A DNA stretch of 64,000 bases from an uncultured Bacteroidaceae bacterium (GTDB lineage: Bacteria > Bacteroidota > Bacteroidia > Bacteroidales > Bacteroidaceae), in assembly GCA_905234745.1 (NCBI GenBank), contig CAJOJD010000009.1:1494-65493 (forward strand), given 5' to 3'. The notes below the pieces were generated by a model. It did no database searches and had not been told where the DNA came from. It saw nothing but the letters and a program-made list of their open reading frames with translations. A program made the translations under genes and the position numbers. Shown here in pieces: positions 1 to 9,299 of this stretch (position 1 is the stretch's first letter; each line of letters starts with the position of its first letter).

Positions 1-390
1 GGTGGTGGTTTCCCGGGTGGAGGCCAGCCGGGCGGACAGCCGCAGGGACCTCAGAGGCCGCAAGCCAAATATCTGGGAGGCAATCAGGCCATGCAGCAGT
101 TCATACGCTCCAACACTCTCTATCCCGAGAACCTTAAGAGCCAGAAGATCAACGGCCGCGCAACCGTATCTTTCACGATTGATACAGACGGCGCTATCAT
201 AAATCCTACGGTAAGCAATCATGCGGTAGTTAACGGCGTTGAGATATTCGCATTGGACCAGCAGGCTCTGCGTACCGTAATGATCATGCCCGACTGGATT
301 CCGGCCGATCAGGACGGCACACCGGTCAAGGCCGAGCACTCCGCAACCGTGAACTTTGGTTCCGGCGGTATGGGCGGCATGCGTTTCTGA
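1..390 (+). CDS. C-terminal part of an energy transducer TonB-family (TonB_C domain) protein, truncated by window start
   Basis: Frame 1 is open from base 1 (GGGFPGGGQPGGQPQGPQRPQAKYLGGNQAMQQFIRSNTLYPENLKSQKINGRATVSFTIDTDG...). The P(E/A)NLKSQKINGRATVSFTIDTDGAI pattern is typical of TonB_C domains. Confidence 0.75.
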   Translation, partial: GGGFPGGGQPGGQPQGPQRPQAKYLGGNQAMQQFIRSNTLYPENLKSQKINGRATVSFTIDTDGAIINPTVSNHAVVNGVEIFALDQQALRTVMIMPDWIPADQDGTPVKAEHSATVNFGSGGMGGMRF

Positions 391-413
391 TTGTAATCTG
401 AAAATTGAGATAA

Positions 414-447
414 AAGTAAGTCCGAAATTACGGGCTTACTTTTTTTA
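414..447 (+). terminator. Rho-independent terminator after the TonB-like gene
   Basis: aagtaagtccgaaattacgggcttacttttttt: inverted repeat followed by a T-tract. Confidence 0.75.
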
Positions 448-605
448 TGTATAATTCCCGCATATTTTATTGCATATATGCGGTATATTTAAAAATAGTA
501 TACAATCTGTATACTAAATAGGTTTAAAAACGAATAATAAACGGAATATTCTTGTAATTTTGCGTCCGTTTGATATGCATAAACAATAAACACTATACCA
601 AAGTT

Positions 606-2441
606 ATGACAGTTAAAGAATTGGATCAGGTTGTTGTCCGCTTCTCTGGTGACTCCGGTGACGGAATGCAGTTGGCCGGCAACATCTTCTCCACTGTTTC
701 GGCTACGGTCGGAAACAGTATCAGTACTTTCCCCGACTATCCTGCCGATATCCGCGCCCCGCAAGGCTCACTTACCGGTGTTTCGGGTTTCCAGGTTCAT
801 ATCGGCGCAGGCAAGGTTTATACTCCCGGTGATCAGTGTGATGTTCTGGTAGCAATGAACGCTGCCGCTCTCAAGACACAGCTCAAGTACGCCAAGCCCA
901 ACGCCACAATCATAATTGATACTGACGCTTTCAAGAAGTCAGACCTTGAGAAGGCTGCTTTCCAGACAGAGGATCCTCTGGCAGAACTGGGCGTTGATCC
1001 CGACCGTGTGATCGCCTGCCCCCTTACCCAGATGGTAAAGGATGCTCTTGCCGATACCGGAATGGACGCCAAGGCAGTTCTCAAATGCCGTAACATGTTC
1101 GCTCTGGGTCTGGTTTGCTGGCTGTTCAGCCGTGATATAGAGATTGCGTTCAACTATCTGCGTGACAAGTTCGCCAAGAAACCTGAGCTGGCCGAGGCCA
1201 ACATCAAGGTTATCCAGGCCGGTTATGATTATGGTCATAACACTCACAGCAGTGCAATGAACGTTTACCGCATAGAGTCAAAGCAGAAGGAACCCGGCCG
1301 TTATATGGATATCACCGGTAACAAGGCTACCGCATACGGTTTCATCGCCGCTGCCGAGAAGGCAGGACTCAAGCTCTACCTGGGTTCATATCCTATCACT
1401 CCCGCTACCGATGTCCTGCATGAGCTCTCCAAGCACAAGTCACTAGGTGTTACCACCGTTCAGTGCGAGGATGAGATTGCCGGCTGTTCATCGGCCGTAG
1501 GTGCATCATTCGCAGGTGCTCTGGCAGTGACTTCAACTTCAGGTCCCGGTATCTGCCTTAAGTCAGAAGCCATGAACCTGGCTGTCATCATGGAACTTCC
1601 GCTGGTTGTTCTGGATGTTCAGCGCGGCGGTCCCGCAACAGGACTTCCCACCAAGTCAGAGCAGACAGACCTTCTGCAGGTTCTCTTTGGCCGTAACGGT
1701 GAGAGCCCCATGCCGGTTATCGCAGCCACATCTCCCGTTGACTGCTTCGATGCAGCCTATCAGGCAAGTAAGATGGCTCTGGAGCACATGACTCCGGTTG
1801 TTCTGTTGACCGATGCATTCGTTGCCAACGGATCGGCCGCATTCAAGCTGCCCAACCTGGCCGATTATCCCGCAATCAACCCTCCTTATGTTCCTGAGGA
1901 ACTCAAGGGCAAATGGACTCCGTATATGCGTGCCGAGAACGGTACACGTTACTGGGCTGTTCCCGGTCGTGAGGGATTCACACACATCCTGGGTGGTCTG
2001 GAGAAAGACAGCCAGACCGGCGCCATCAGCACCAATCCTGAGAACCACGACCTGATGACACGTCTGCGCCAGCAGAAGATCAACAACATCCAGGTTCCTG
2101 ATCTGGAGGTTATAGGTGATGCCGATGATGCTGACCTGCTGATAGTAGGATTCGGTGGTACATACGGACATCTGCGTGCCGCTATGGACGAGCTCCGCGC
2201 TCAGGGCAAGAAGGTTGCCCACGCACACTTCAAGTTCATCAACCCGCTGCCCAAGAACGCCGCTCAGGTACTCAAGAAGTATAAGAAGGTGGTTGTGGCC
2301 GAGCAGAACATGGGTCAGCTTGCCGCATTCCTTCGCATGAAGGTTGACGGATTCGTTCCGTATCAGTTCAATCAGGTTAAAGGCCAGCCGTTCGTTGTAA
2401 ACGAGCTCGTCAATGCCTTCAACGAAATCCTTAACAAGTAA
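606..2441 (+). CDS. korA: 2-oxoacid:acceptor oxidoreductase, fused gamma-alpha subunit
   Basis: ORF track 570..2441; ATG at 606 (MTVKELDQVVVRFSGDSGDGMQLAGNIF...). Motifs SGDSGDGMQLAG and GSYPITPATDVLHEL are typical of the OFOR gamma/alpha fusion. Confidence 0.92.
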   Translation: MTVKELDQVVVRFSGDSGDGMQLAGNIFSTVSATVGNSISTFPDYPADIRAPQGSLTGVSGFQVHIGAGKVYTPGDQCDVLVAMNAAALKTQLKYAKPNATIIIDTDAFKKSDLEKAAFQTEDPLAELGVDPDRVIACPLTQMVKDALADTGMDAKAVLKCRNMFALGLVCWLFSRDIEIAFNYLRDKFAKKPELAEANIKVIQAGYDYGHNTHSSAMNVYRIESKQKEPGRYMDITGNKATAYGFIAAAEKAGLKLYLGSYPITPATDVLHELSKHKSLGVTTVQCEDEIAGCSSAVGASFAGALAVTSTSGPGICLKSEAMNLAVIMELPLVVLDVQRGGPATGLPTKSEQTDLLQVLFGRNGESPMPVIAATSPVDCFDAAYQASKMALEHMTPVVLLTDAFVANGSAAFKLPNLADYPAINPPYVPEELKGKWTPYMRAENGTRYWAVPGREGFTHILGGLEKDSQTGAISTNPENHDLMTRLRQQKINNIQVPDLEVIGDADDADLLIVGFGGTYGHLRAAMDELRAQGKKVAHAHFKFINPLPKNAAQVLKKYKKVVVAEQNMGQLAAFLRMKVDGFVPYQFNQVKGQPFVVNELVNAFNEILNK

Positions 2442-2453
2442 ACACACAGCACT

Positions 2454-3432
2454 ATGGAATATACAGCACAAGATTTCAAGAAAGGGCAGCCACGTTGGTG
2501 CCCCGGTTGCGGTGACCACTTCTTCCTGGCTTCACTGCACAAGGCTATGGCCGAAATCGGAGTAGCTCCATACAATACCGCAGTCATTTCAGGTATCGGT
2601 TGCTCAAGCCGTCTGCCCCACTACATGGCAACATGCTGCAGCAATCGCTACTGGTTGCAAGGTAGCAAATCCTGACCTGACCGTTTGGCAGGTATCAGGT
2701 GACGGTGACGGTCTGGCTATCGGCGGTAACCACTTCATACACGCCAACCGCCGTAACATAAACCTGAACATGATCCTGCTCAACAACCGTATCTACGGTC
2801 TTACCAAGGGTCAGTACTCACCTACCTCACCCCGTGGTTTCGTGAGCAAGTCAAGCCCTTACGGCACAGTTGAGGATCCGTTCCGTCCTGCAGAGCTCTG
2901 CTTCGGAGCACGCGGTCACTTCTTTGCCCGCGCCGTTGCCACCGATGCTCCCGGTACTGTCGATATCCTCAAGGCCGCTTACAACCACAAGGGTGCATCG
3001 GTCTGCGAGATCCTGCAGAACTGCGTCATCTTCAACAACGGAACCCACGATGCAGTTTACAACAAGGAGGGTCGCGCCAAGAACGCCATCTATGTAAAGC
3101 ACGGCGAGCCCCTGGTATTCGGCGAGAAAAATGAGTTCGGACTCGTTCAGGAAGGTTTCGGCCTTAAGGTCGTAAAGATTGGCGAGAACGGCATCACACT
3201 CAAGGATATCCTTGTACACGATGCCCACTGCCAGGACAACACCCTGCAGCTCAAGCTCGCCCTGATGGGTGACGGCGACGGATTCCCCATAGCACTTGGC
3301 GTTATCCGCGACGTTGAGGCTCCCACCTACGACGACGCAGTAACGGCACAGATTGAGGAAGTCAAGGCCGCCAAGAAGTACCACAACTTCGCCGAGCTCC
3401 TTGAGACCAATGACATCTGGGAAGTGAAATAA
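2454..3432 (+). pseudogene. korB: 2-oxoacid:ferredoxin oxidoreductase beta subunit, frameshifted near 2632-2640
   Basis: N-terminal part (MEYTAQDFKKGQPRWCPGCGDHFFLASLHKAMAEIG...GIGCSSRLPHYMAT) is in frame 2454. The rest (AAIATGCKVANPDLTVWQVSGDGDGLAIGGNHF...) continues in another frame. The expected YGFHTIHGRA segment is missing. Confidence 0.85.
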
Positions 3433-3452
3433 AACAAACGCACCTGCGTAAT

Positions 3453-3484
3453 AAAAAAGGCGGTCATCGAGACCGCCTTTTTTT
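3453..3484. terminator. Bidirectional intrinsic terminator between korB and tRNA-Arg
   Basis: aaaaaaggcggtcatcgagaccgcctttttttt. GGCGGTC/GACCGCC stem with A- and T-tracts; the same hairpin recurs at 9978-10009. Confidence 0.85.
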
Positions 3485-3485
3485 G

Positions 3486-3557
3486 TACCTCCGCTGGGAA
3501 TCGAACCCAAATTTAAAGTTTAGGAAACTTCCGTTCTATCCATTGAACTACAGAGGC
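3486..3557 (-). tRNA. tRNA-Arg (anticodon CCT)
   Basis: Reverse complement GCCTCTGTAGTTCAATGGATAGAACGGAAGTTTCCTAAACTTTAAATTTGGGTTCGATTCCCAGCGGAGGTA folds as a cloverleaf: 7-bp acceptor, anticodon loop TTCCTAA, T-arm GGTTCGATTCC. Confidence 0.88.
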
Positions 3558-3632
3558 AAACAGGTTTTCAACCTATTCGGCCGCGAAGATACTGCTTTTT
3601 TGCTTAAGTTTGCAAGAAATGAAATGCTGAGT

Positions 3633-5624
3633 ATGAGAACTATCTTTAAAATCACGATTCCATTGGCAGCCATTGCAATAGGACTATGCTTTACCGCTGC
3701 AAAAGAGAACAAACCGAGTTATCCCATCAATAACGTACCGTTCACATCGGTCAAGGTAGCACCCGAGACATTCTGGGGCGACCGCATCCGCCAAAGCCGC
3801 GAGGTGACCATTCCTCTGGCTTTCAGCAAATGTGAGGAGACTGACCGATACACAAACTTTGAGCATGCCGCCGCCAAAATGGCCGAGACAGCACGTGGTG
3901 ACAACAGCAGCAACTACCGCCCAACGCAGTTCCCGTTTGATGATACCGATGTCTATAAGACCATAGAGGGTGCAAGTTACCTGCTCCAGACCTATCCCGA
4001 CAAGAAACTGGAGGCATACATAGACAGCGTGCTTGACATAGTGGCTGCGGCACAGGAGCCCGACGGTTATCTTTATACCGCCCGCACCATGAACCCGGCC
4101 CATCCGCATGACTGGTCCGGCCCTACACGCTGGTCAAACGAGGAGGGTGGAAGCCACGAGCTCTACAACCTGGGGCACATGGTTGAGGGCGCAATCGCCC
4201 ACTATCAGGCAACCGGGAGCCGCAAGTTCCTGGATATTGCAATCAAATATGCAGACTGCGTATGCCGTGAGATCGGTTACGGCGAAGGCCAGAAAGTGAT
4301 TGTTCCCGGACACCAGATTGCCGAGATGGCACTTGCCAAACTATACCTTGTAACGGGTGACAAGAAGTATCTCGATGAGGCTAAACTATTCCTTGACAAC
4401 AAGGGCAAGACCGCCCGCAAGGATACATATGACCAGTCACACAAGCCCGTAATTGAGCAGGATGAAGCCGTAGGTCACGCCGTACGTGCCGGTTACATGT
4501 ATTCGGGTATGGCCGATGTGGCCGCACTCACGGGTGATAAGTCCTACATCGATGCCATCGACCGCATCTGGGAAAACATGGTGGGCAAGAAGATGTACCT
4601 GACCGGAGGCATCGGCTCAACAGGAGGCATTGAGGGATTCACCCAGAACTATGACCTGCCCAACATGAACGGTTACTGCGAAACCTGTGCCGCAATTGCC
4701 AATGTCTATACAAATTACCGTCTGTTCCTGCTTCACGGTGATGCCAAATATATGGATGTACTGGAGCGCGCCCTTTACAATGGTGTGATAAGCGGCGTGA
4801 GTCTTGACGGAGGCGGTTTCTTCTATCCGAACCCGCTTGAGAGTCACGGACAGCATCAGCGTCAGGCCTGGTTCGGCTGTGCCTGCTGCCCCAGCAACAT
4901 TTGCCGATTCATACCTTCGGTACCGGGTTATGTCTATGCAGTAAAAGACAGCAAGGTATTCGTCAACCTGTTCATGTCTAACACCCTTACCACCAAGGTT
5001 GCAGGCAAGAATCTGCAGCTCACTCAGGAAACCGGTTATCCCTGGAACGGTGACATAAACATCACCGTTGACAAGACTCCGGGACAGTTCTGCCTGAACA
5101 TCCGTATTCCGGGCTGGGTTCGCAACGAGGTTGTTCCCACCGATCTGTACAGATATGCCGATGGAAAGGCGCTAAATTACACCGTGAAGGTAAACGGCGA
5201 GCCTGTATCGGCCACACTTGAAAACGGCTATTTCGGAATAGACCGCAAATGGAAGAAGGGCGACAAGGTTACCATCCACTTTGATATGGAGCCCCGTATC
5301 GTAATGGCTCACCGCCAGGTCACCGAGGATCGCGGCAAGATTGCAGTCGAGCGTGGACCTCTGGTCTATTGCGCCGAGTGGGCCGATAACGACTTCAACG
5401 TCTTGAGCACTGCGCTTCCTGTGAACTCACAGTTCCAGGTAGTGCCTACCAAACTCAATGTCGAGGGCCGTGATTATGAGATGAACGCTCTTGAAACTAC
5501 CGCATATGACAACTTCACGGGCAACGCAAGCCGCGCCCGTGAGGTCAAATTGCGTCTCATACCCTACTATGCCTGGGCCCATCGGGGCAACGGCAATATG
5601 GAGGTTTGGATGACACGCAAATGA
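3633..5624 (+). CDS. Glycoside hydrolase family 127-like protein (beta-L-arabinofuranosidase family), secreted
   Basis: Start at ATG 3633 (or 3624) inside ORF 3483..5624; signal peptide MRTIFKITIPLAAIAIGLCFTAA. Motifs LPNMNGYCETCAAIANV and WFGCACCPSNICRF fit the GH127 Cys-rich active-site region. Confidence 0.85.
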   Translation: MRTIFKITIPLAAIAIGLCFTAAKENKPSYPINNVPFTSVKVAPETFWGDRIRQSREVTIPLAFSKCEETDRYTNFEHAAAKMAETARGDNSSNYRPTQFPFDDTDVYKTIEGASYLLQTYPDKKLEAYIDSVLDIVAAAQEPDGYLYTARTMNPAHPHDWSGPTRWSNEEGGSHELYNLGHMVEGAIAHYQATGSRKFLDIAIKYADCVCREIGYGEGQKVIVPGHQIAEMALAKLYLVTGDKKYLDEAKLFLDNKGKTARKDTYDQSHKPVIEQDEAVGHAVRAGYMYSGMADVAALTGDKSYIDAIDRIWENMVGKKMYLTGGIGSTGGIEGFTQNYDLPNMNGYCETCAAIANVYTNYRLFLLHGDAKYMDVLERALYNGVISGVSLDGGGFFYPNPLESHGQHQRQAWFGCACCPSNICRFIPSVPGYVYAVKDSKVFVNLFMSNTLTTKVAGKNLQLTQETGYPWNGDINITVDKTPGQFCLNIRIPGWVRNEVVPTDLYRYADGKALNYTVKVNGEPVSATLENGYFGIDRKWKKGDKVTIHFDMEPRIVMAHRQVTEDRGKIAVERGPLVYCAEWADNDFNVLSTALPVNSQFQVVPTKLNVEGRDYEMNALETTAYDNFTGNASRAREVKLRLIPYYAWAHRGNGNMEVWMTRK

Positions 5625-5652
5625 CACAAAGGGGTCTGACCCCAATGTGTCA
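5622..5652. repeat. 31-bp palindromic intergenic element, copy 1 (type A, TGACACAAAGGGGTCTGACCCCAATGTGTCA)
   Basis: Quasi-palindrome spanning exactly from the TGA stop of the + gene (5622-5624) to the TGA stop of the - gene (5650-5652). It is the exact reverse complement of copy 2 at 9948-9978. Confidence 0.93.
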
Positions 5653-6825
5653 TTTCCACTTGTAGTTGTTACGCCACAGTCCGGGAAGGAAGTGGTAGTA
5701 GAGCAGATGGCGCCATGTTACCAGGTCATGGGCTCCGGGAGCGTCATCGTCATACTCATACTTGACTCCAAGCTCGTCCAGCTGGTTGTGCAGAGTGGTG
5801 TGACGGCCCATCATACCGGTCTCGTACTGACCGCCTCCCACAAAGAGGTAGTCAATCTTCTTGTTGACATCGGGCTCCTTGATGGCGGGAGTCTCGTCGA
5901 GTTCTATTGCGGCACTAAGTATACCGGCCGATCCGAACACGTCAAGATTGCGCAGAGCTACGTACTGGGTCATACGGCCACCCATTGACAGGCCGCTCAG
6001 TGCGCGGGCGTGCTTGTCCTTGATGCAGCTGTAGTGTGACTCCACGAACGGGATGATGTTGTCAATCAGGTCCCTCTCAATCATAGGGAACGCCAGTTCG
6101 GTATGCTGCGGATGGCTGCGGGTTACCATCTGGTCGTTGGGGAATACCACGATCATCTCCTTTGCCTTACCCTCGGCAATCACGTTGTCCAGAATCCAGT
6201 TGGCGCGTCCGTGCATGATCCAGGTCTCGGTAAGGTCACCCGAACCGCCCATGAGATAGAGTACCGGGTACTTTTTCTTGGGGTTGTAGTTTGCCGGAGT
6301 ATACACAATCAGGTCACGCAGTCCGTTGGTTACGTTCGAGTAGTAGTAATGGGTTGTCCATGCACCGTGCGGTACATCGGGTTTGGGATCATACCATGCG
6401 GGCTCGTCACCATGCACAAAGAGCATGCTGAATGAAGGCATTGCCGCATGTCCGGTAAACTGGTTGTTTGCATCGATGTTCTGCACTCCGTCAATGATGA
6501 TGTAGTACAGGTAAATCTCAGGAGCCAAAGGGCCGATAGTCAGTTCCCAAACACCGTTATCGCCCTTGGTAAAGTTTGGACGCTGACGGTTGTTGCCTAC
6601 GAACATTGAGCCGGTAAGCTGAACGGTCTTGGCATTCGGGGCGTTTACGCGGAATGTCACCGTGTGGTCATCATGCACCTCGGGTGAGAGTACACGGCAG
6701 TTATAAGGAAGTATGCCCTCAGGCTCGGTGCGCTGAGGGTCATACTGTATGTTCACTCTTGACTGCTGTGCCAACAGGGGCAGAGCGGCCAGCAACAATG
6801 TTGAAAGAAAAAGTGAGCGTTTCAT
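5650..6825 (-). CDS. Secreted esterase (esterase D/feruloyl-esterase-like alpha/beta hydrolase with N-terminal E-set domain)
   Basis: Signal peptide MKRSLFLSTLLLAALPLLAQ; E-set-like VTFRVNAPNAKTVQLTG; nucleophile motif GLSMGG; late His in GAHDLVTWR. Confidence 0.82.
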   Translation of the reverse strand: MKRSLFLSTLLLAALPLLAQQSRVNIQYDPQRTEPEGILPYNCRVLSPEVHDDHTVTFRVNAPNAKTVQLTGSMFVGNNRQRPNFTKGDNGVWELTIGPLAPEIYLYYIIIDGVQNIDANNQFTGHAAMPSFSMLFVHGDEPAWYDPKPDVPHGAWTTHYYYSNVTNGLRDLIVYTPANYNPKKKYPVLYLMGGSGDLTETWIMHGRANWILDNVIAEGKAKEMIVVFPNDQMVTRSHPQHTELAFPMIERDLIDNIIPFVESHYSCIKDKHARALSGLSMGGRMTQYVALRNLDVFGSAGILSAAIELDETPAIKEPDVNKKIDYLFVGGGQYETGMMGRHTTLHNQLDELGVKYEYDDDAPGAHDLVTWRHLLYYHFLPGLWRNNYKWK

Positions 6826-9158
6826 TATTTGAACAGTTCTTTAACGGTCAGTTCCAGATAGTCACGGCAGTTCATCCAGGTGTGGCCACCGTCCGGGTTG
6901 TAGAAGGTGTGCTTGAGTCCGCCGTCGGTCAGATACTTGTCAAGACCCTCTGACGCTGTGATAAGTCCGTCCTCCTTGCCTGTGCCGATGAACATGAACT
7001 TGAGCTGTTTCTTGAGTTTCTTGACAGGAGCGTATGTGCCGTTCTTGAAGTTGGTCTCATACTCCTGGGGATCCTGCATGCCGATGGCCGGTGCGAAAGC
7101 AGCCACGTAGTGGAACTTGTCGGGATTTCCGAATCCTGCAGCCAGTGTCTGACGGCCTCCGAGTGAGAATCCGGCGATGGCGCGGTTATCGGCATTCTTG
7201 ATTACGTTGTAATTTGACTCGATGAAAGGTATTACCTCCTCGATGAACTCCTTGGTGGTGAGCTTGGTGTCCATGGGGTCATAAGCCTCGGCCTTGCCCT
7301 GTGCGATCATCTCGGGATAGGGGTTTGCATAAGGCATTACAACTATCATGCGCTTGGCCTCACCCTTGGCTATCATGTTGTCCAGGATGTTGTTCATCTG
7401 ACCAACCTTGAACCATGTCTCGTAGGTATCGGTCATACCGTGTATCAGATAGAGAACGGGGAGTTTCTCCGTGCCGTTGGGATCATAACCTGCGGGAGTG
7501 TAAACGCACATGGGACGCTCTATACCGCAAGCCTTTGAGAAGTAGTAACGGTATGCAACCTTGCCATGAGGTACATCCTGAATGTCCTGTACGCTGGGCT
7601 CGGCACCACGTACGTCAACCAGGCTGTTCTTGAAGTTCTCATTGGGGAACAGGTGCATGTTGTTGGGATCGGCGGTCTGTGTGCCGTCAATAATGAATGA
7701 GTACGGGTAGATATCCGGTGCGGGAGGAGTTACGGTTATGCTCCATACGCCGCGGTCATCCTTCTCCATGGGCTTGCGGCCGCACATCTGGCAGTCAAGC
7801 TCAACCTTCTGCGCATCGGCGGCCTGGCAACGGAATGTAACTGTGCCGTCTGCATTGTACTCGGGTGACTTTACGCCTGCGGGGAACAGACTTGTCATGA
7901 GTGATCCGGTAAGACGTGAGGGCTCTGCGCCACCCAGCTTCTCCAGGCGTACCTTCTCGGCCTCCTCAAGACTCATGCTCTCGGCAACGGCTGCATCTAT
8001 AACGGCCTGATCCTGGAACAGCAGCGGGAATGACTTCTCCAGCCAGTAGCGGGCGTTCATCCAGGTGTGACCGAACTTATCATGTGTAAATACCTTTACG
8101 TTCTTGATGTTGTGACGGTCAAGCATCTGCATCAGGTCCTTTGAGTTTCCATAAAGGAAATCATCGGTGCCGATGCCCAGCCAGAACAGATGAACCTTGT
8201 TGTTGAAGGCCTCTGAATCCTCAAACTGACTGTCGCGTGCGCCGGTGAATGAGCTGTATGAGCACAGATATGTGAACTTGTCCAGATTGGCCAGTCCTAT
8301 TGAAAGGCCCTGGTTGCCGCCGCGTGAGAAACCGCCGATACCGCGATGATCGGCATCATTGATGGTGCGGTAGTTGCTCTCTACGAAAGGCATCAAAACA
8401 TCAGTGAAATCGGCATTGAAGTTGTAGCCTCCGCCCATGCCGAAGCCACCACCCATGCCGCCCATACCGCCGCGGCCGCCCTGCTGCTGGGGCTGACGCT
8501 CGGTCTTGAGCAGTGTAGCGTTTCCGTAAGGGAGAACCAGGATCATCTCCTTGGCCTTGCCCTCGGCAATCAGGTTGTCAAGGATAAGGTTCATCTTTCC
8601 AACCTTGAAGTAAACCTCCTCTGTATCAGTGGTGCCGCTTATGAGGTACATTACGGGGTAGTGCTTGTCCTTGTTCTTGGGATCGTCATAGAAAGGCGGG
8701 GTGTAAACGATTACCGGGATGAACATGTTCAGTCCGGGTGACCAGTAGTTCAGGTAATCCACGCTGCCGTGGGGGACATCCTTGAGTGCGCTCAGTTTGT
8801 CACCGCGCATATCCAGAAGGCTGTTCTTGAAGGTCTCGTTGGGGAACCACTCGGCGCACTGGGGGTCCATTACGCTGATTCCGTCCACCTCAAAATGATA
8901 GGGATAGATATCGGGCTCTGCGGGTCCGATGGTTGCGGTCCATACGCCGTTTGCACCTTTGGTCATTTCAACGTTCTCGCTGAACTGGGTCCAAACCTTT
9001 ACGGACTTGGCGTTGGCGTTACGATAGTTGACAGTCACGGTGTTGTCGGGATTGACAACTGTTGACGGGGCCTGCTGCCACCATGCACCCTGCTGGGCGC
9101 TGGTAACTCCTGTGATTGCAGTGGCAATCAGGAGAAGAGTCAGATTCTTAATTCTCAT
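6825..9158 (-). CDS. Tandem (two-module) secreted esterase: E-set-esterase-E-set-esterase
   Basis: 777 aa. Two E-set modules (VTVNYRNANAKSVKVW; VTFRCQAADAQKVELD) each followed by an esterase module with nucleophile motifs GFSRGG and GFSLGG and catalytic GHTWMN. Confidence 0.85.
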   Translation of the reverse strand: MRIKNLTLLLIATAITGVTSAQQGAWWQQAPSTVVNPDNTVTVNYRNANAKSVKVWTQFSENVEMTKGANGVWTATIGPAEPDIYPYHFEVDGISVMDPQCAEWFPNETFKNSLLDMRGDKLSALKDVPHGSVDYLNYWSPGLNMFIPVIVYTPPFYDDPKNKDKHYPVMYLISGTTDTEEVYFKVGKMNLILDNLIAEGKAKEMILVLPYGNATLLKTERQPQQQGGRGGMGGMGGGFGMGGGYNFNADFTDVLMPFVESNYRTINDADHRGIGGFSRGGNQGLSIGLANLDKFTYLCSYSSFTGARDSQFEDSEAFNNKVHLFWLGIGTDDFLYGNSKDLMQMLDRHNIKNVKVFTHDKFGHTWMNARYWLEKSFPLLFQDQAVIDAAVAESMSLEEAEKVRLEKLGGAEPSRLTGSLMTSLFPAGVKSPEYNADGTVTFRCQAADAQKVELDCQMCGRKPMEKDDRGVWSITVTPPAPDIYPYSFIIDGTQTADPNNMHLFPNENFKNSLVDVRGAEPSVQDIQDVPHGKVAYRYYFSKACGIERPMCVYTPAGYDPNGTEKLPVLYLIHGMTDTYETWFKVGQMNNILDNMIAKGEAKRMIVVMPYANPYPEMIAQGKAEAYDPMDTKLTTKEFIEEVIPFIESNYNVIKNADNRAIAGFSLGGRQTLAAGFGNPDKFHYVAAFAPAIGMQDPQEYETNFKNGTYAPVKKLKKQLKFMFIGTGKEDGLITASEGLDKYLTDGGLKHTFYNPDGGHTWMNCRDYLELTVKELFK

Positions 9159-9244
9159 AATGTATTATGTAGTTGTTAATAATTTTCGGGGTTTGAAGAT
9201 ACCCATTTTAATCATAAGAATGATTGTTTTTGTTCCGAAATATG

Positions 9245-9252
9245 TACATTTG
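9245..9252 (+). promoter_or_regulatory. Bacteroidetes -7 promoter motif for upp
   Basis: TACATTTG matches TAnnTTTG, upstream of the ATG at 9300. Confidence 0.55.
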
Positions 9253-9299
9253 TTGGATTTTGGCGCGTCAAAAAAGTACTTTAATAAGATAAAAACAAT

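Noticed and set aside
1656-2519. 287-aa minus-strand ORF antisense to korA
   Set aside because: Antisense shadow of a well-conserved coding gene; no recognisable domain and no separate promoter or codon signature.
2454-3432. Programmed +1 frameshifting in korB (and similarly in ugd at 51239-52484)
   Set aside because: In both cases conserved residues are missing at the junction, so a simple ribosomal shift would not restore the normal protein; deletion or assembly error fits better.
2851-3510. 219-aa minus-strand ORF antisense to korB
   Set aside because: Lies opposite the conserved KorB C-terminus and runs into the tRNA/terminator; codon-bias artefact.
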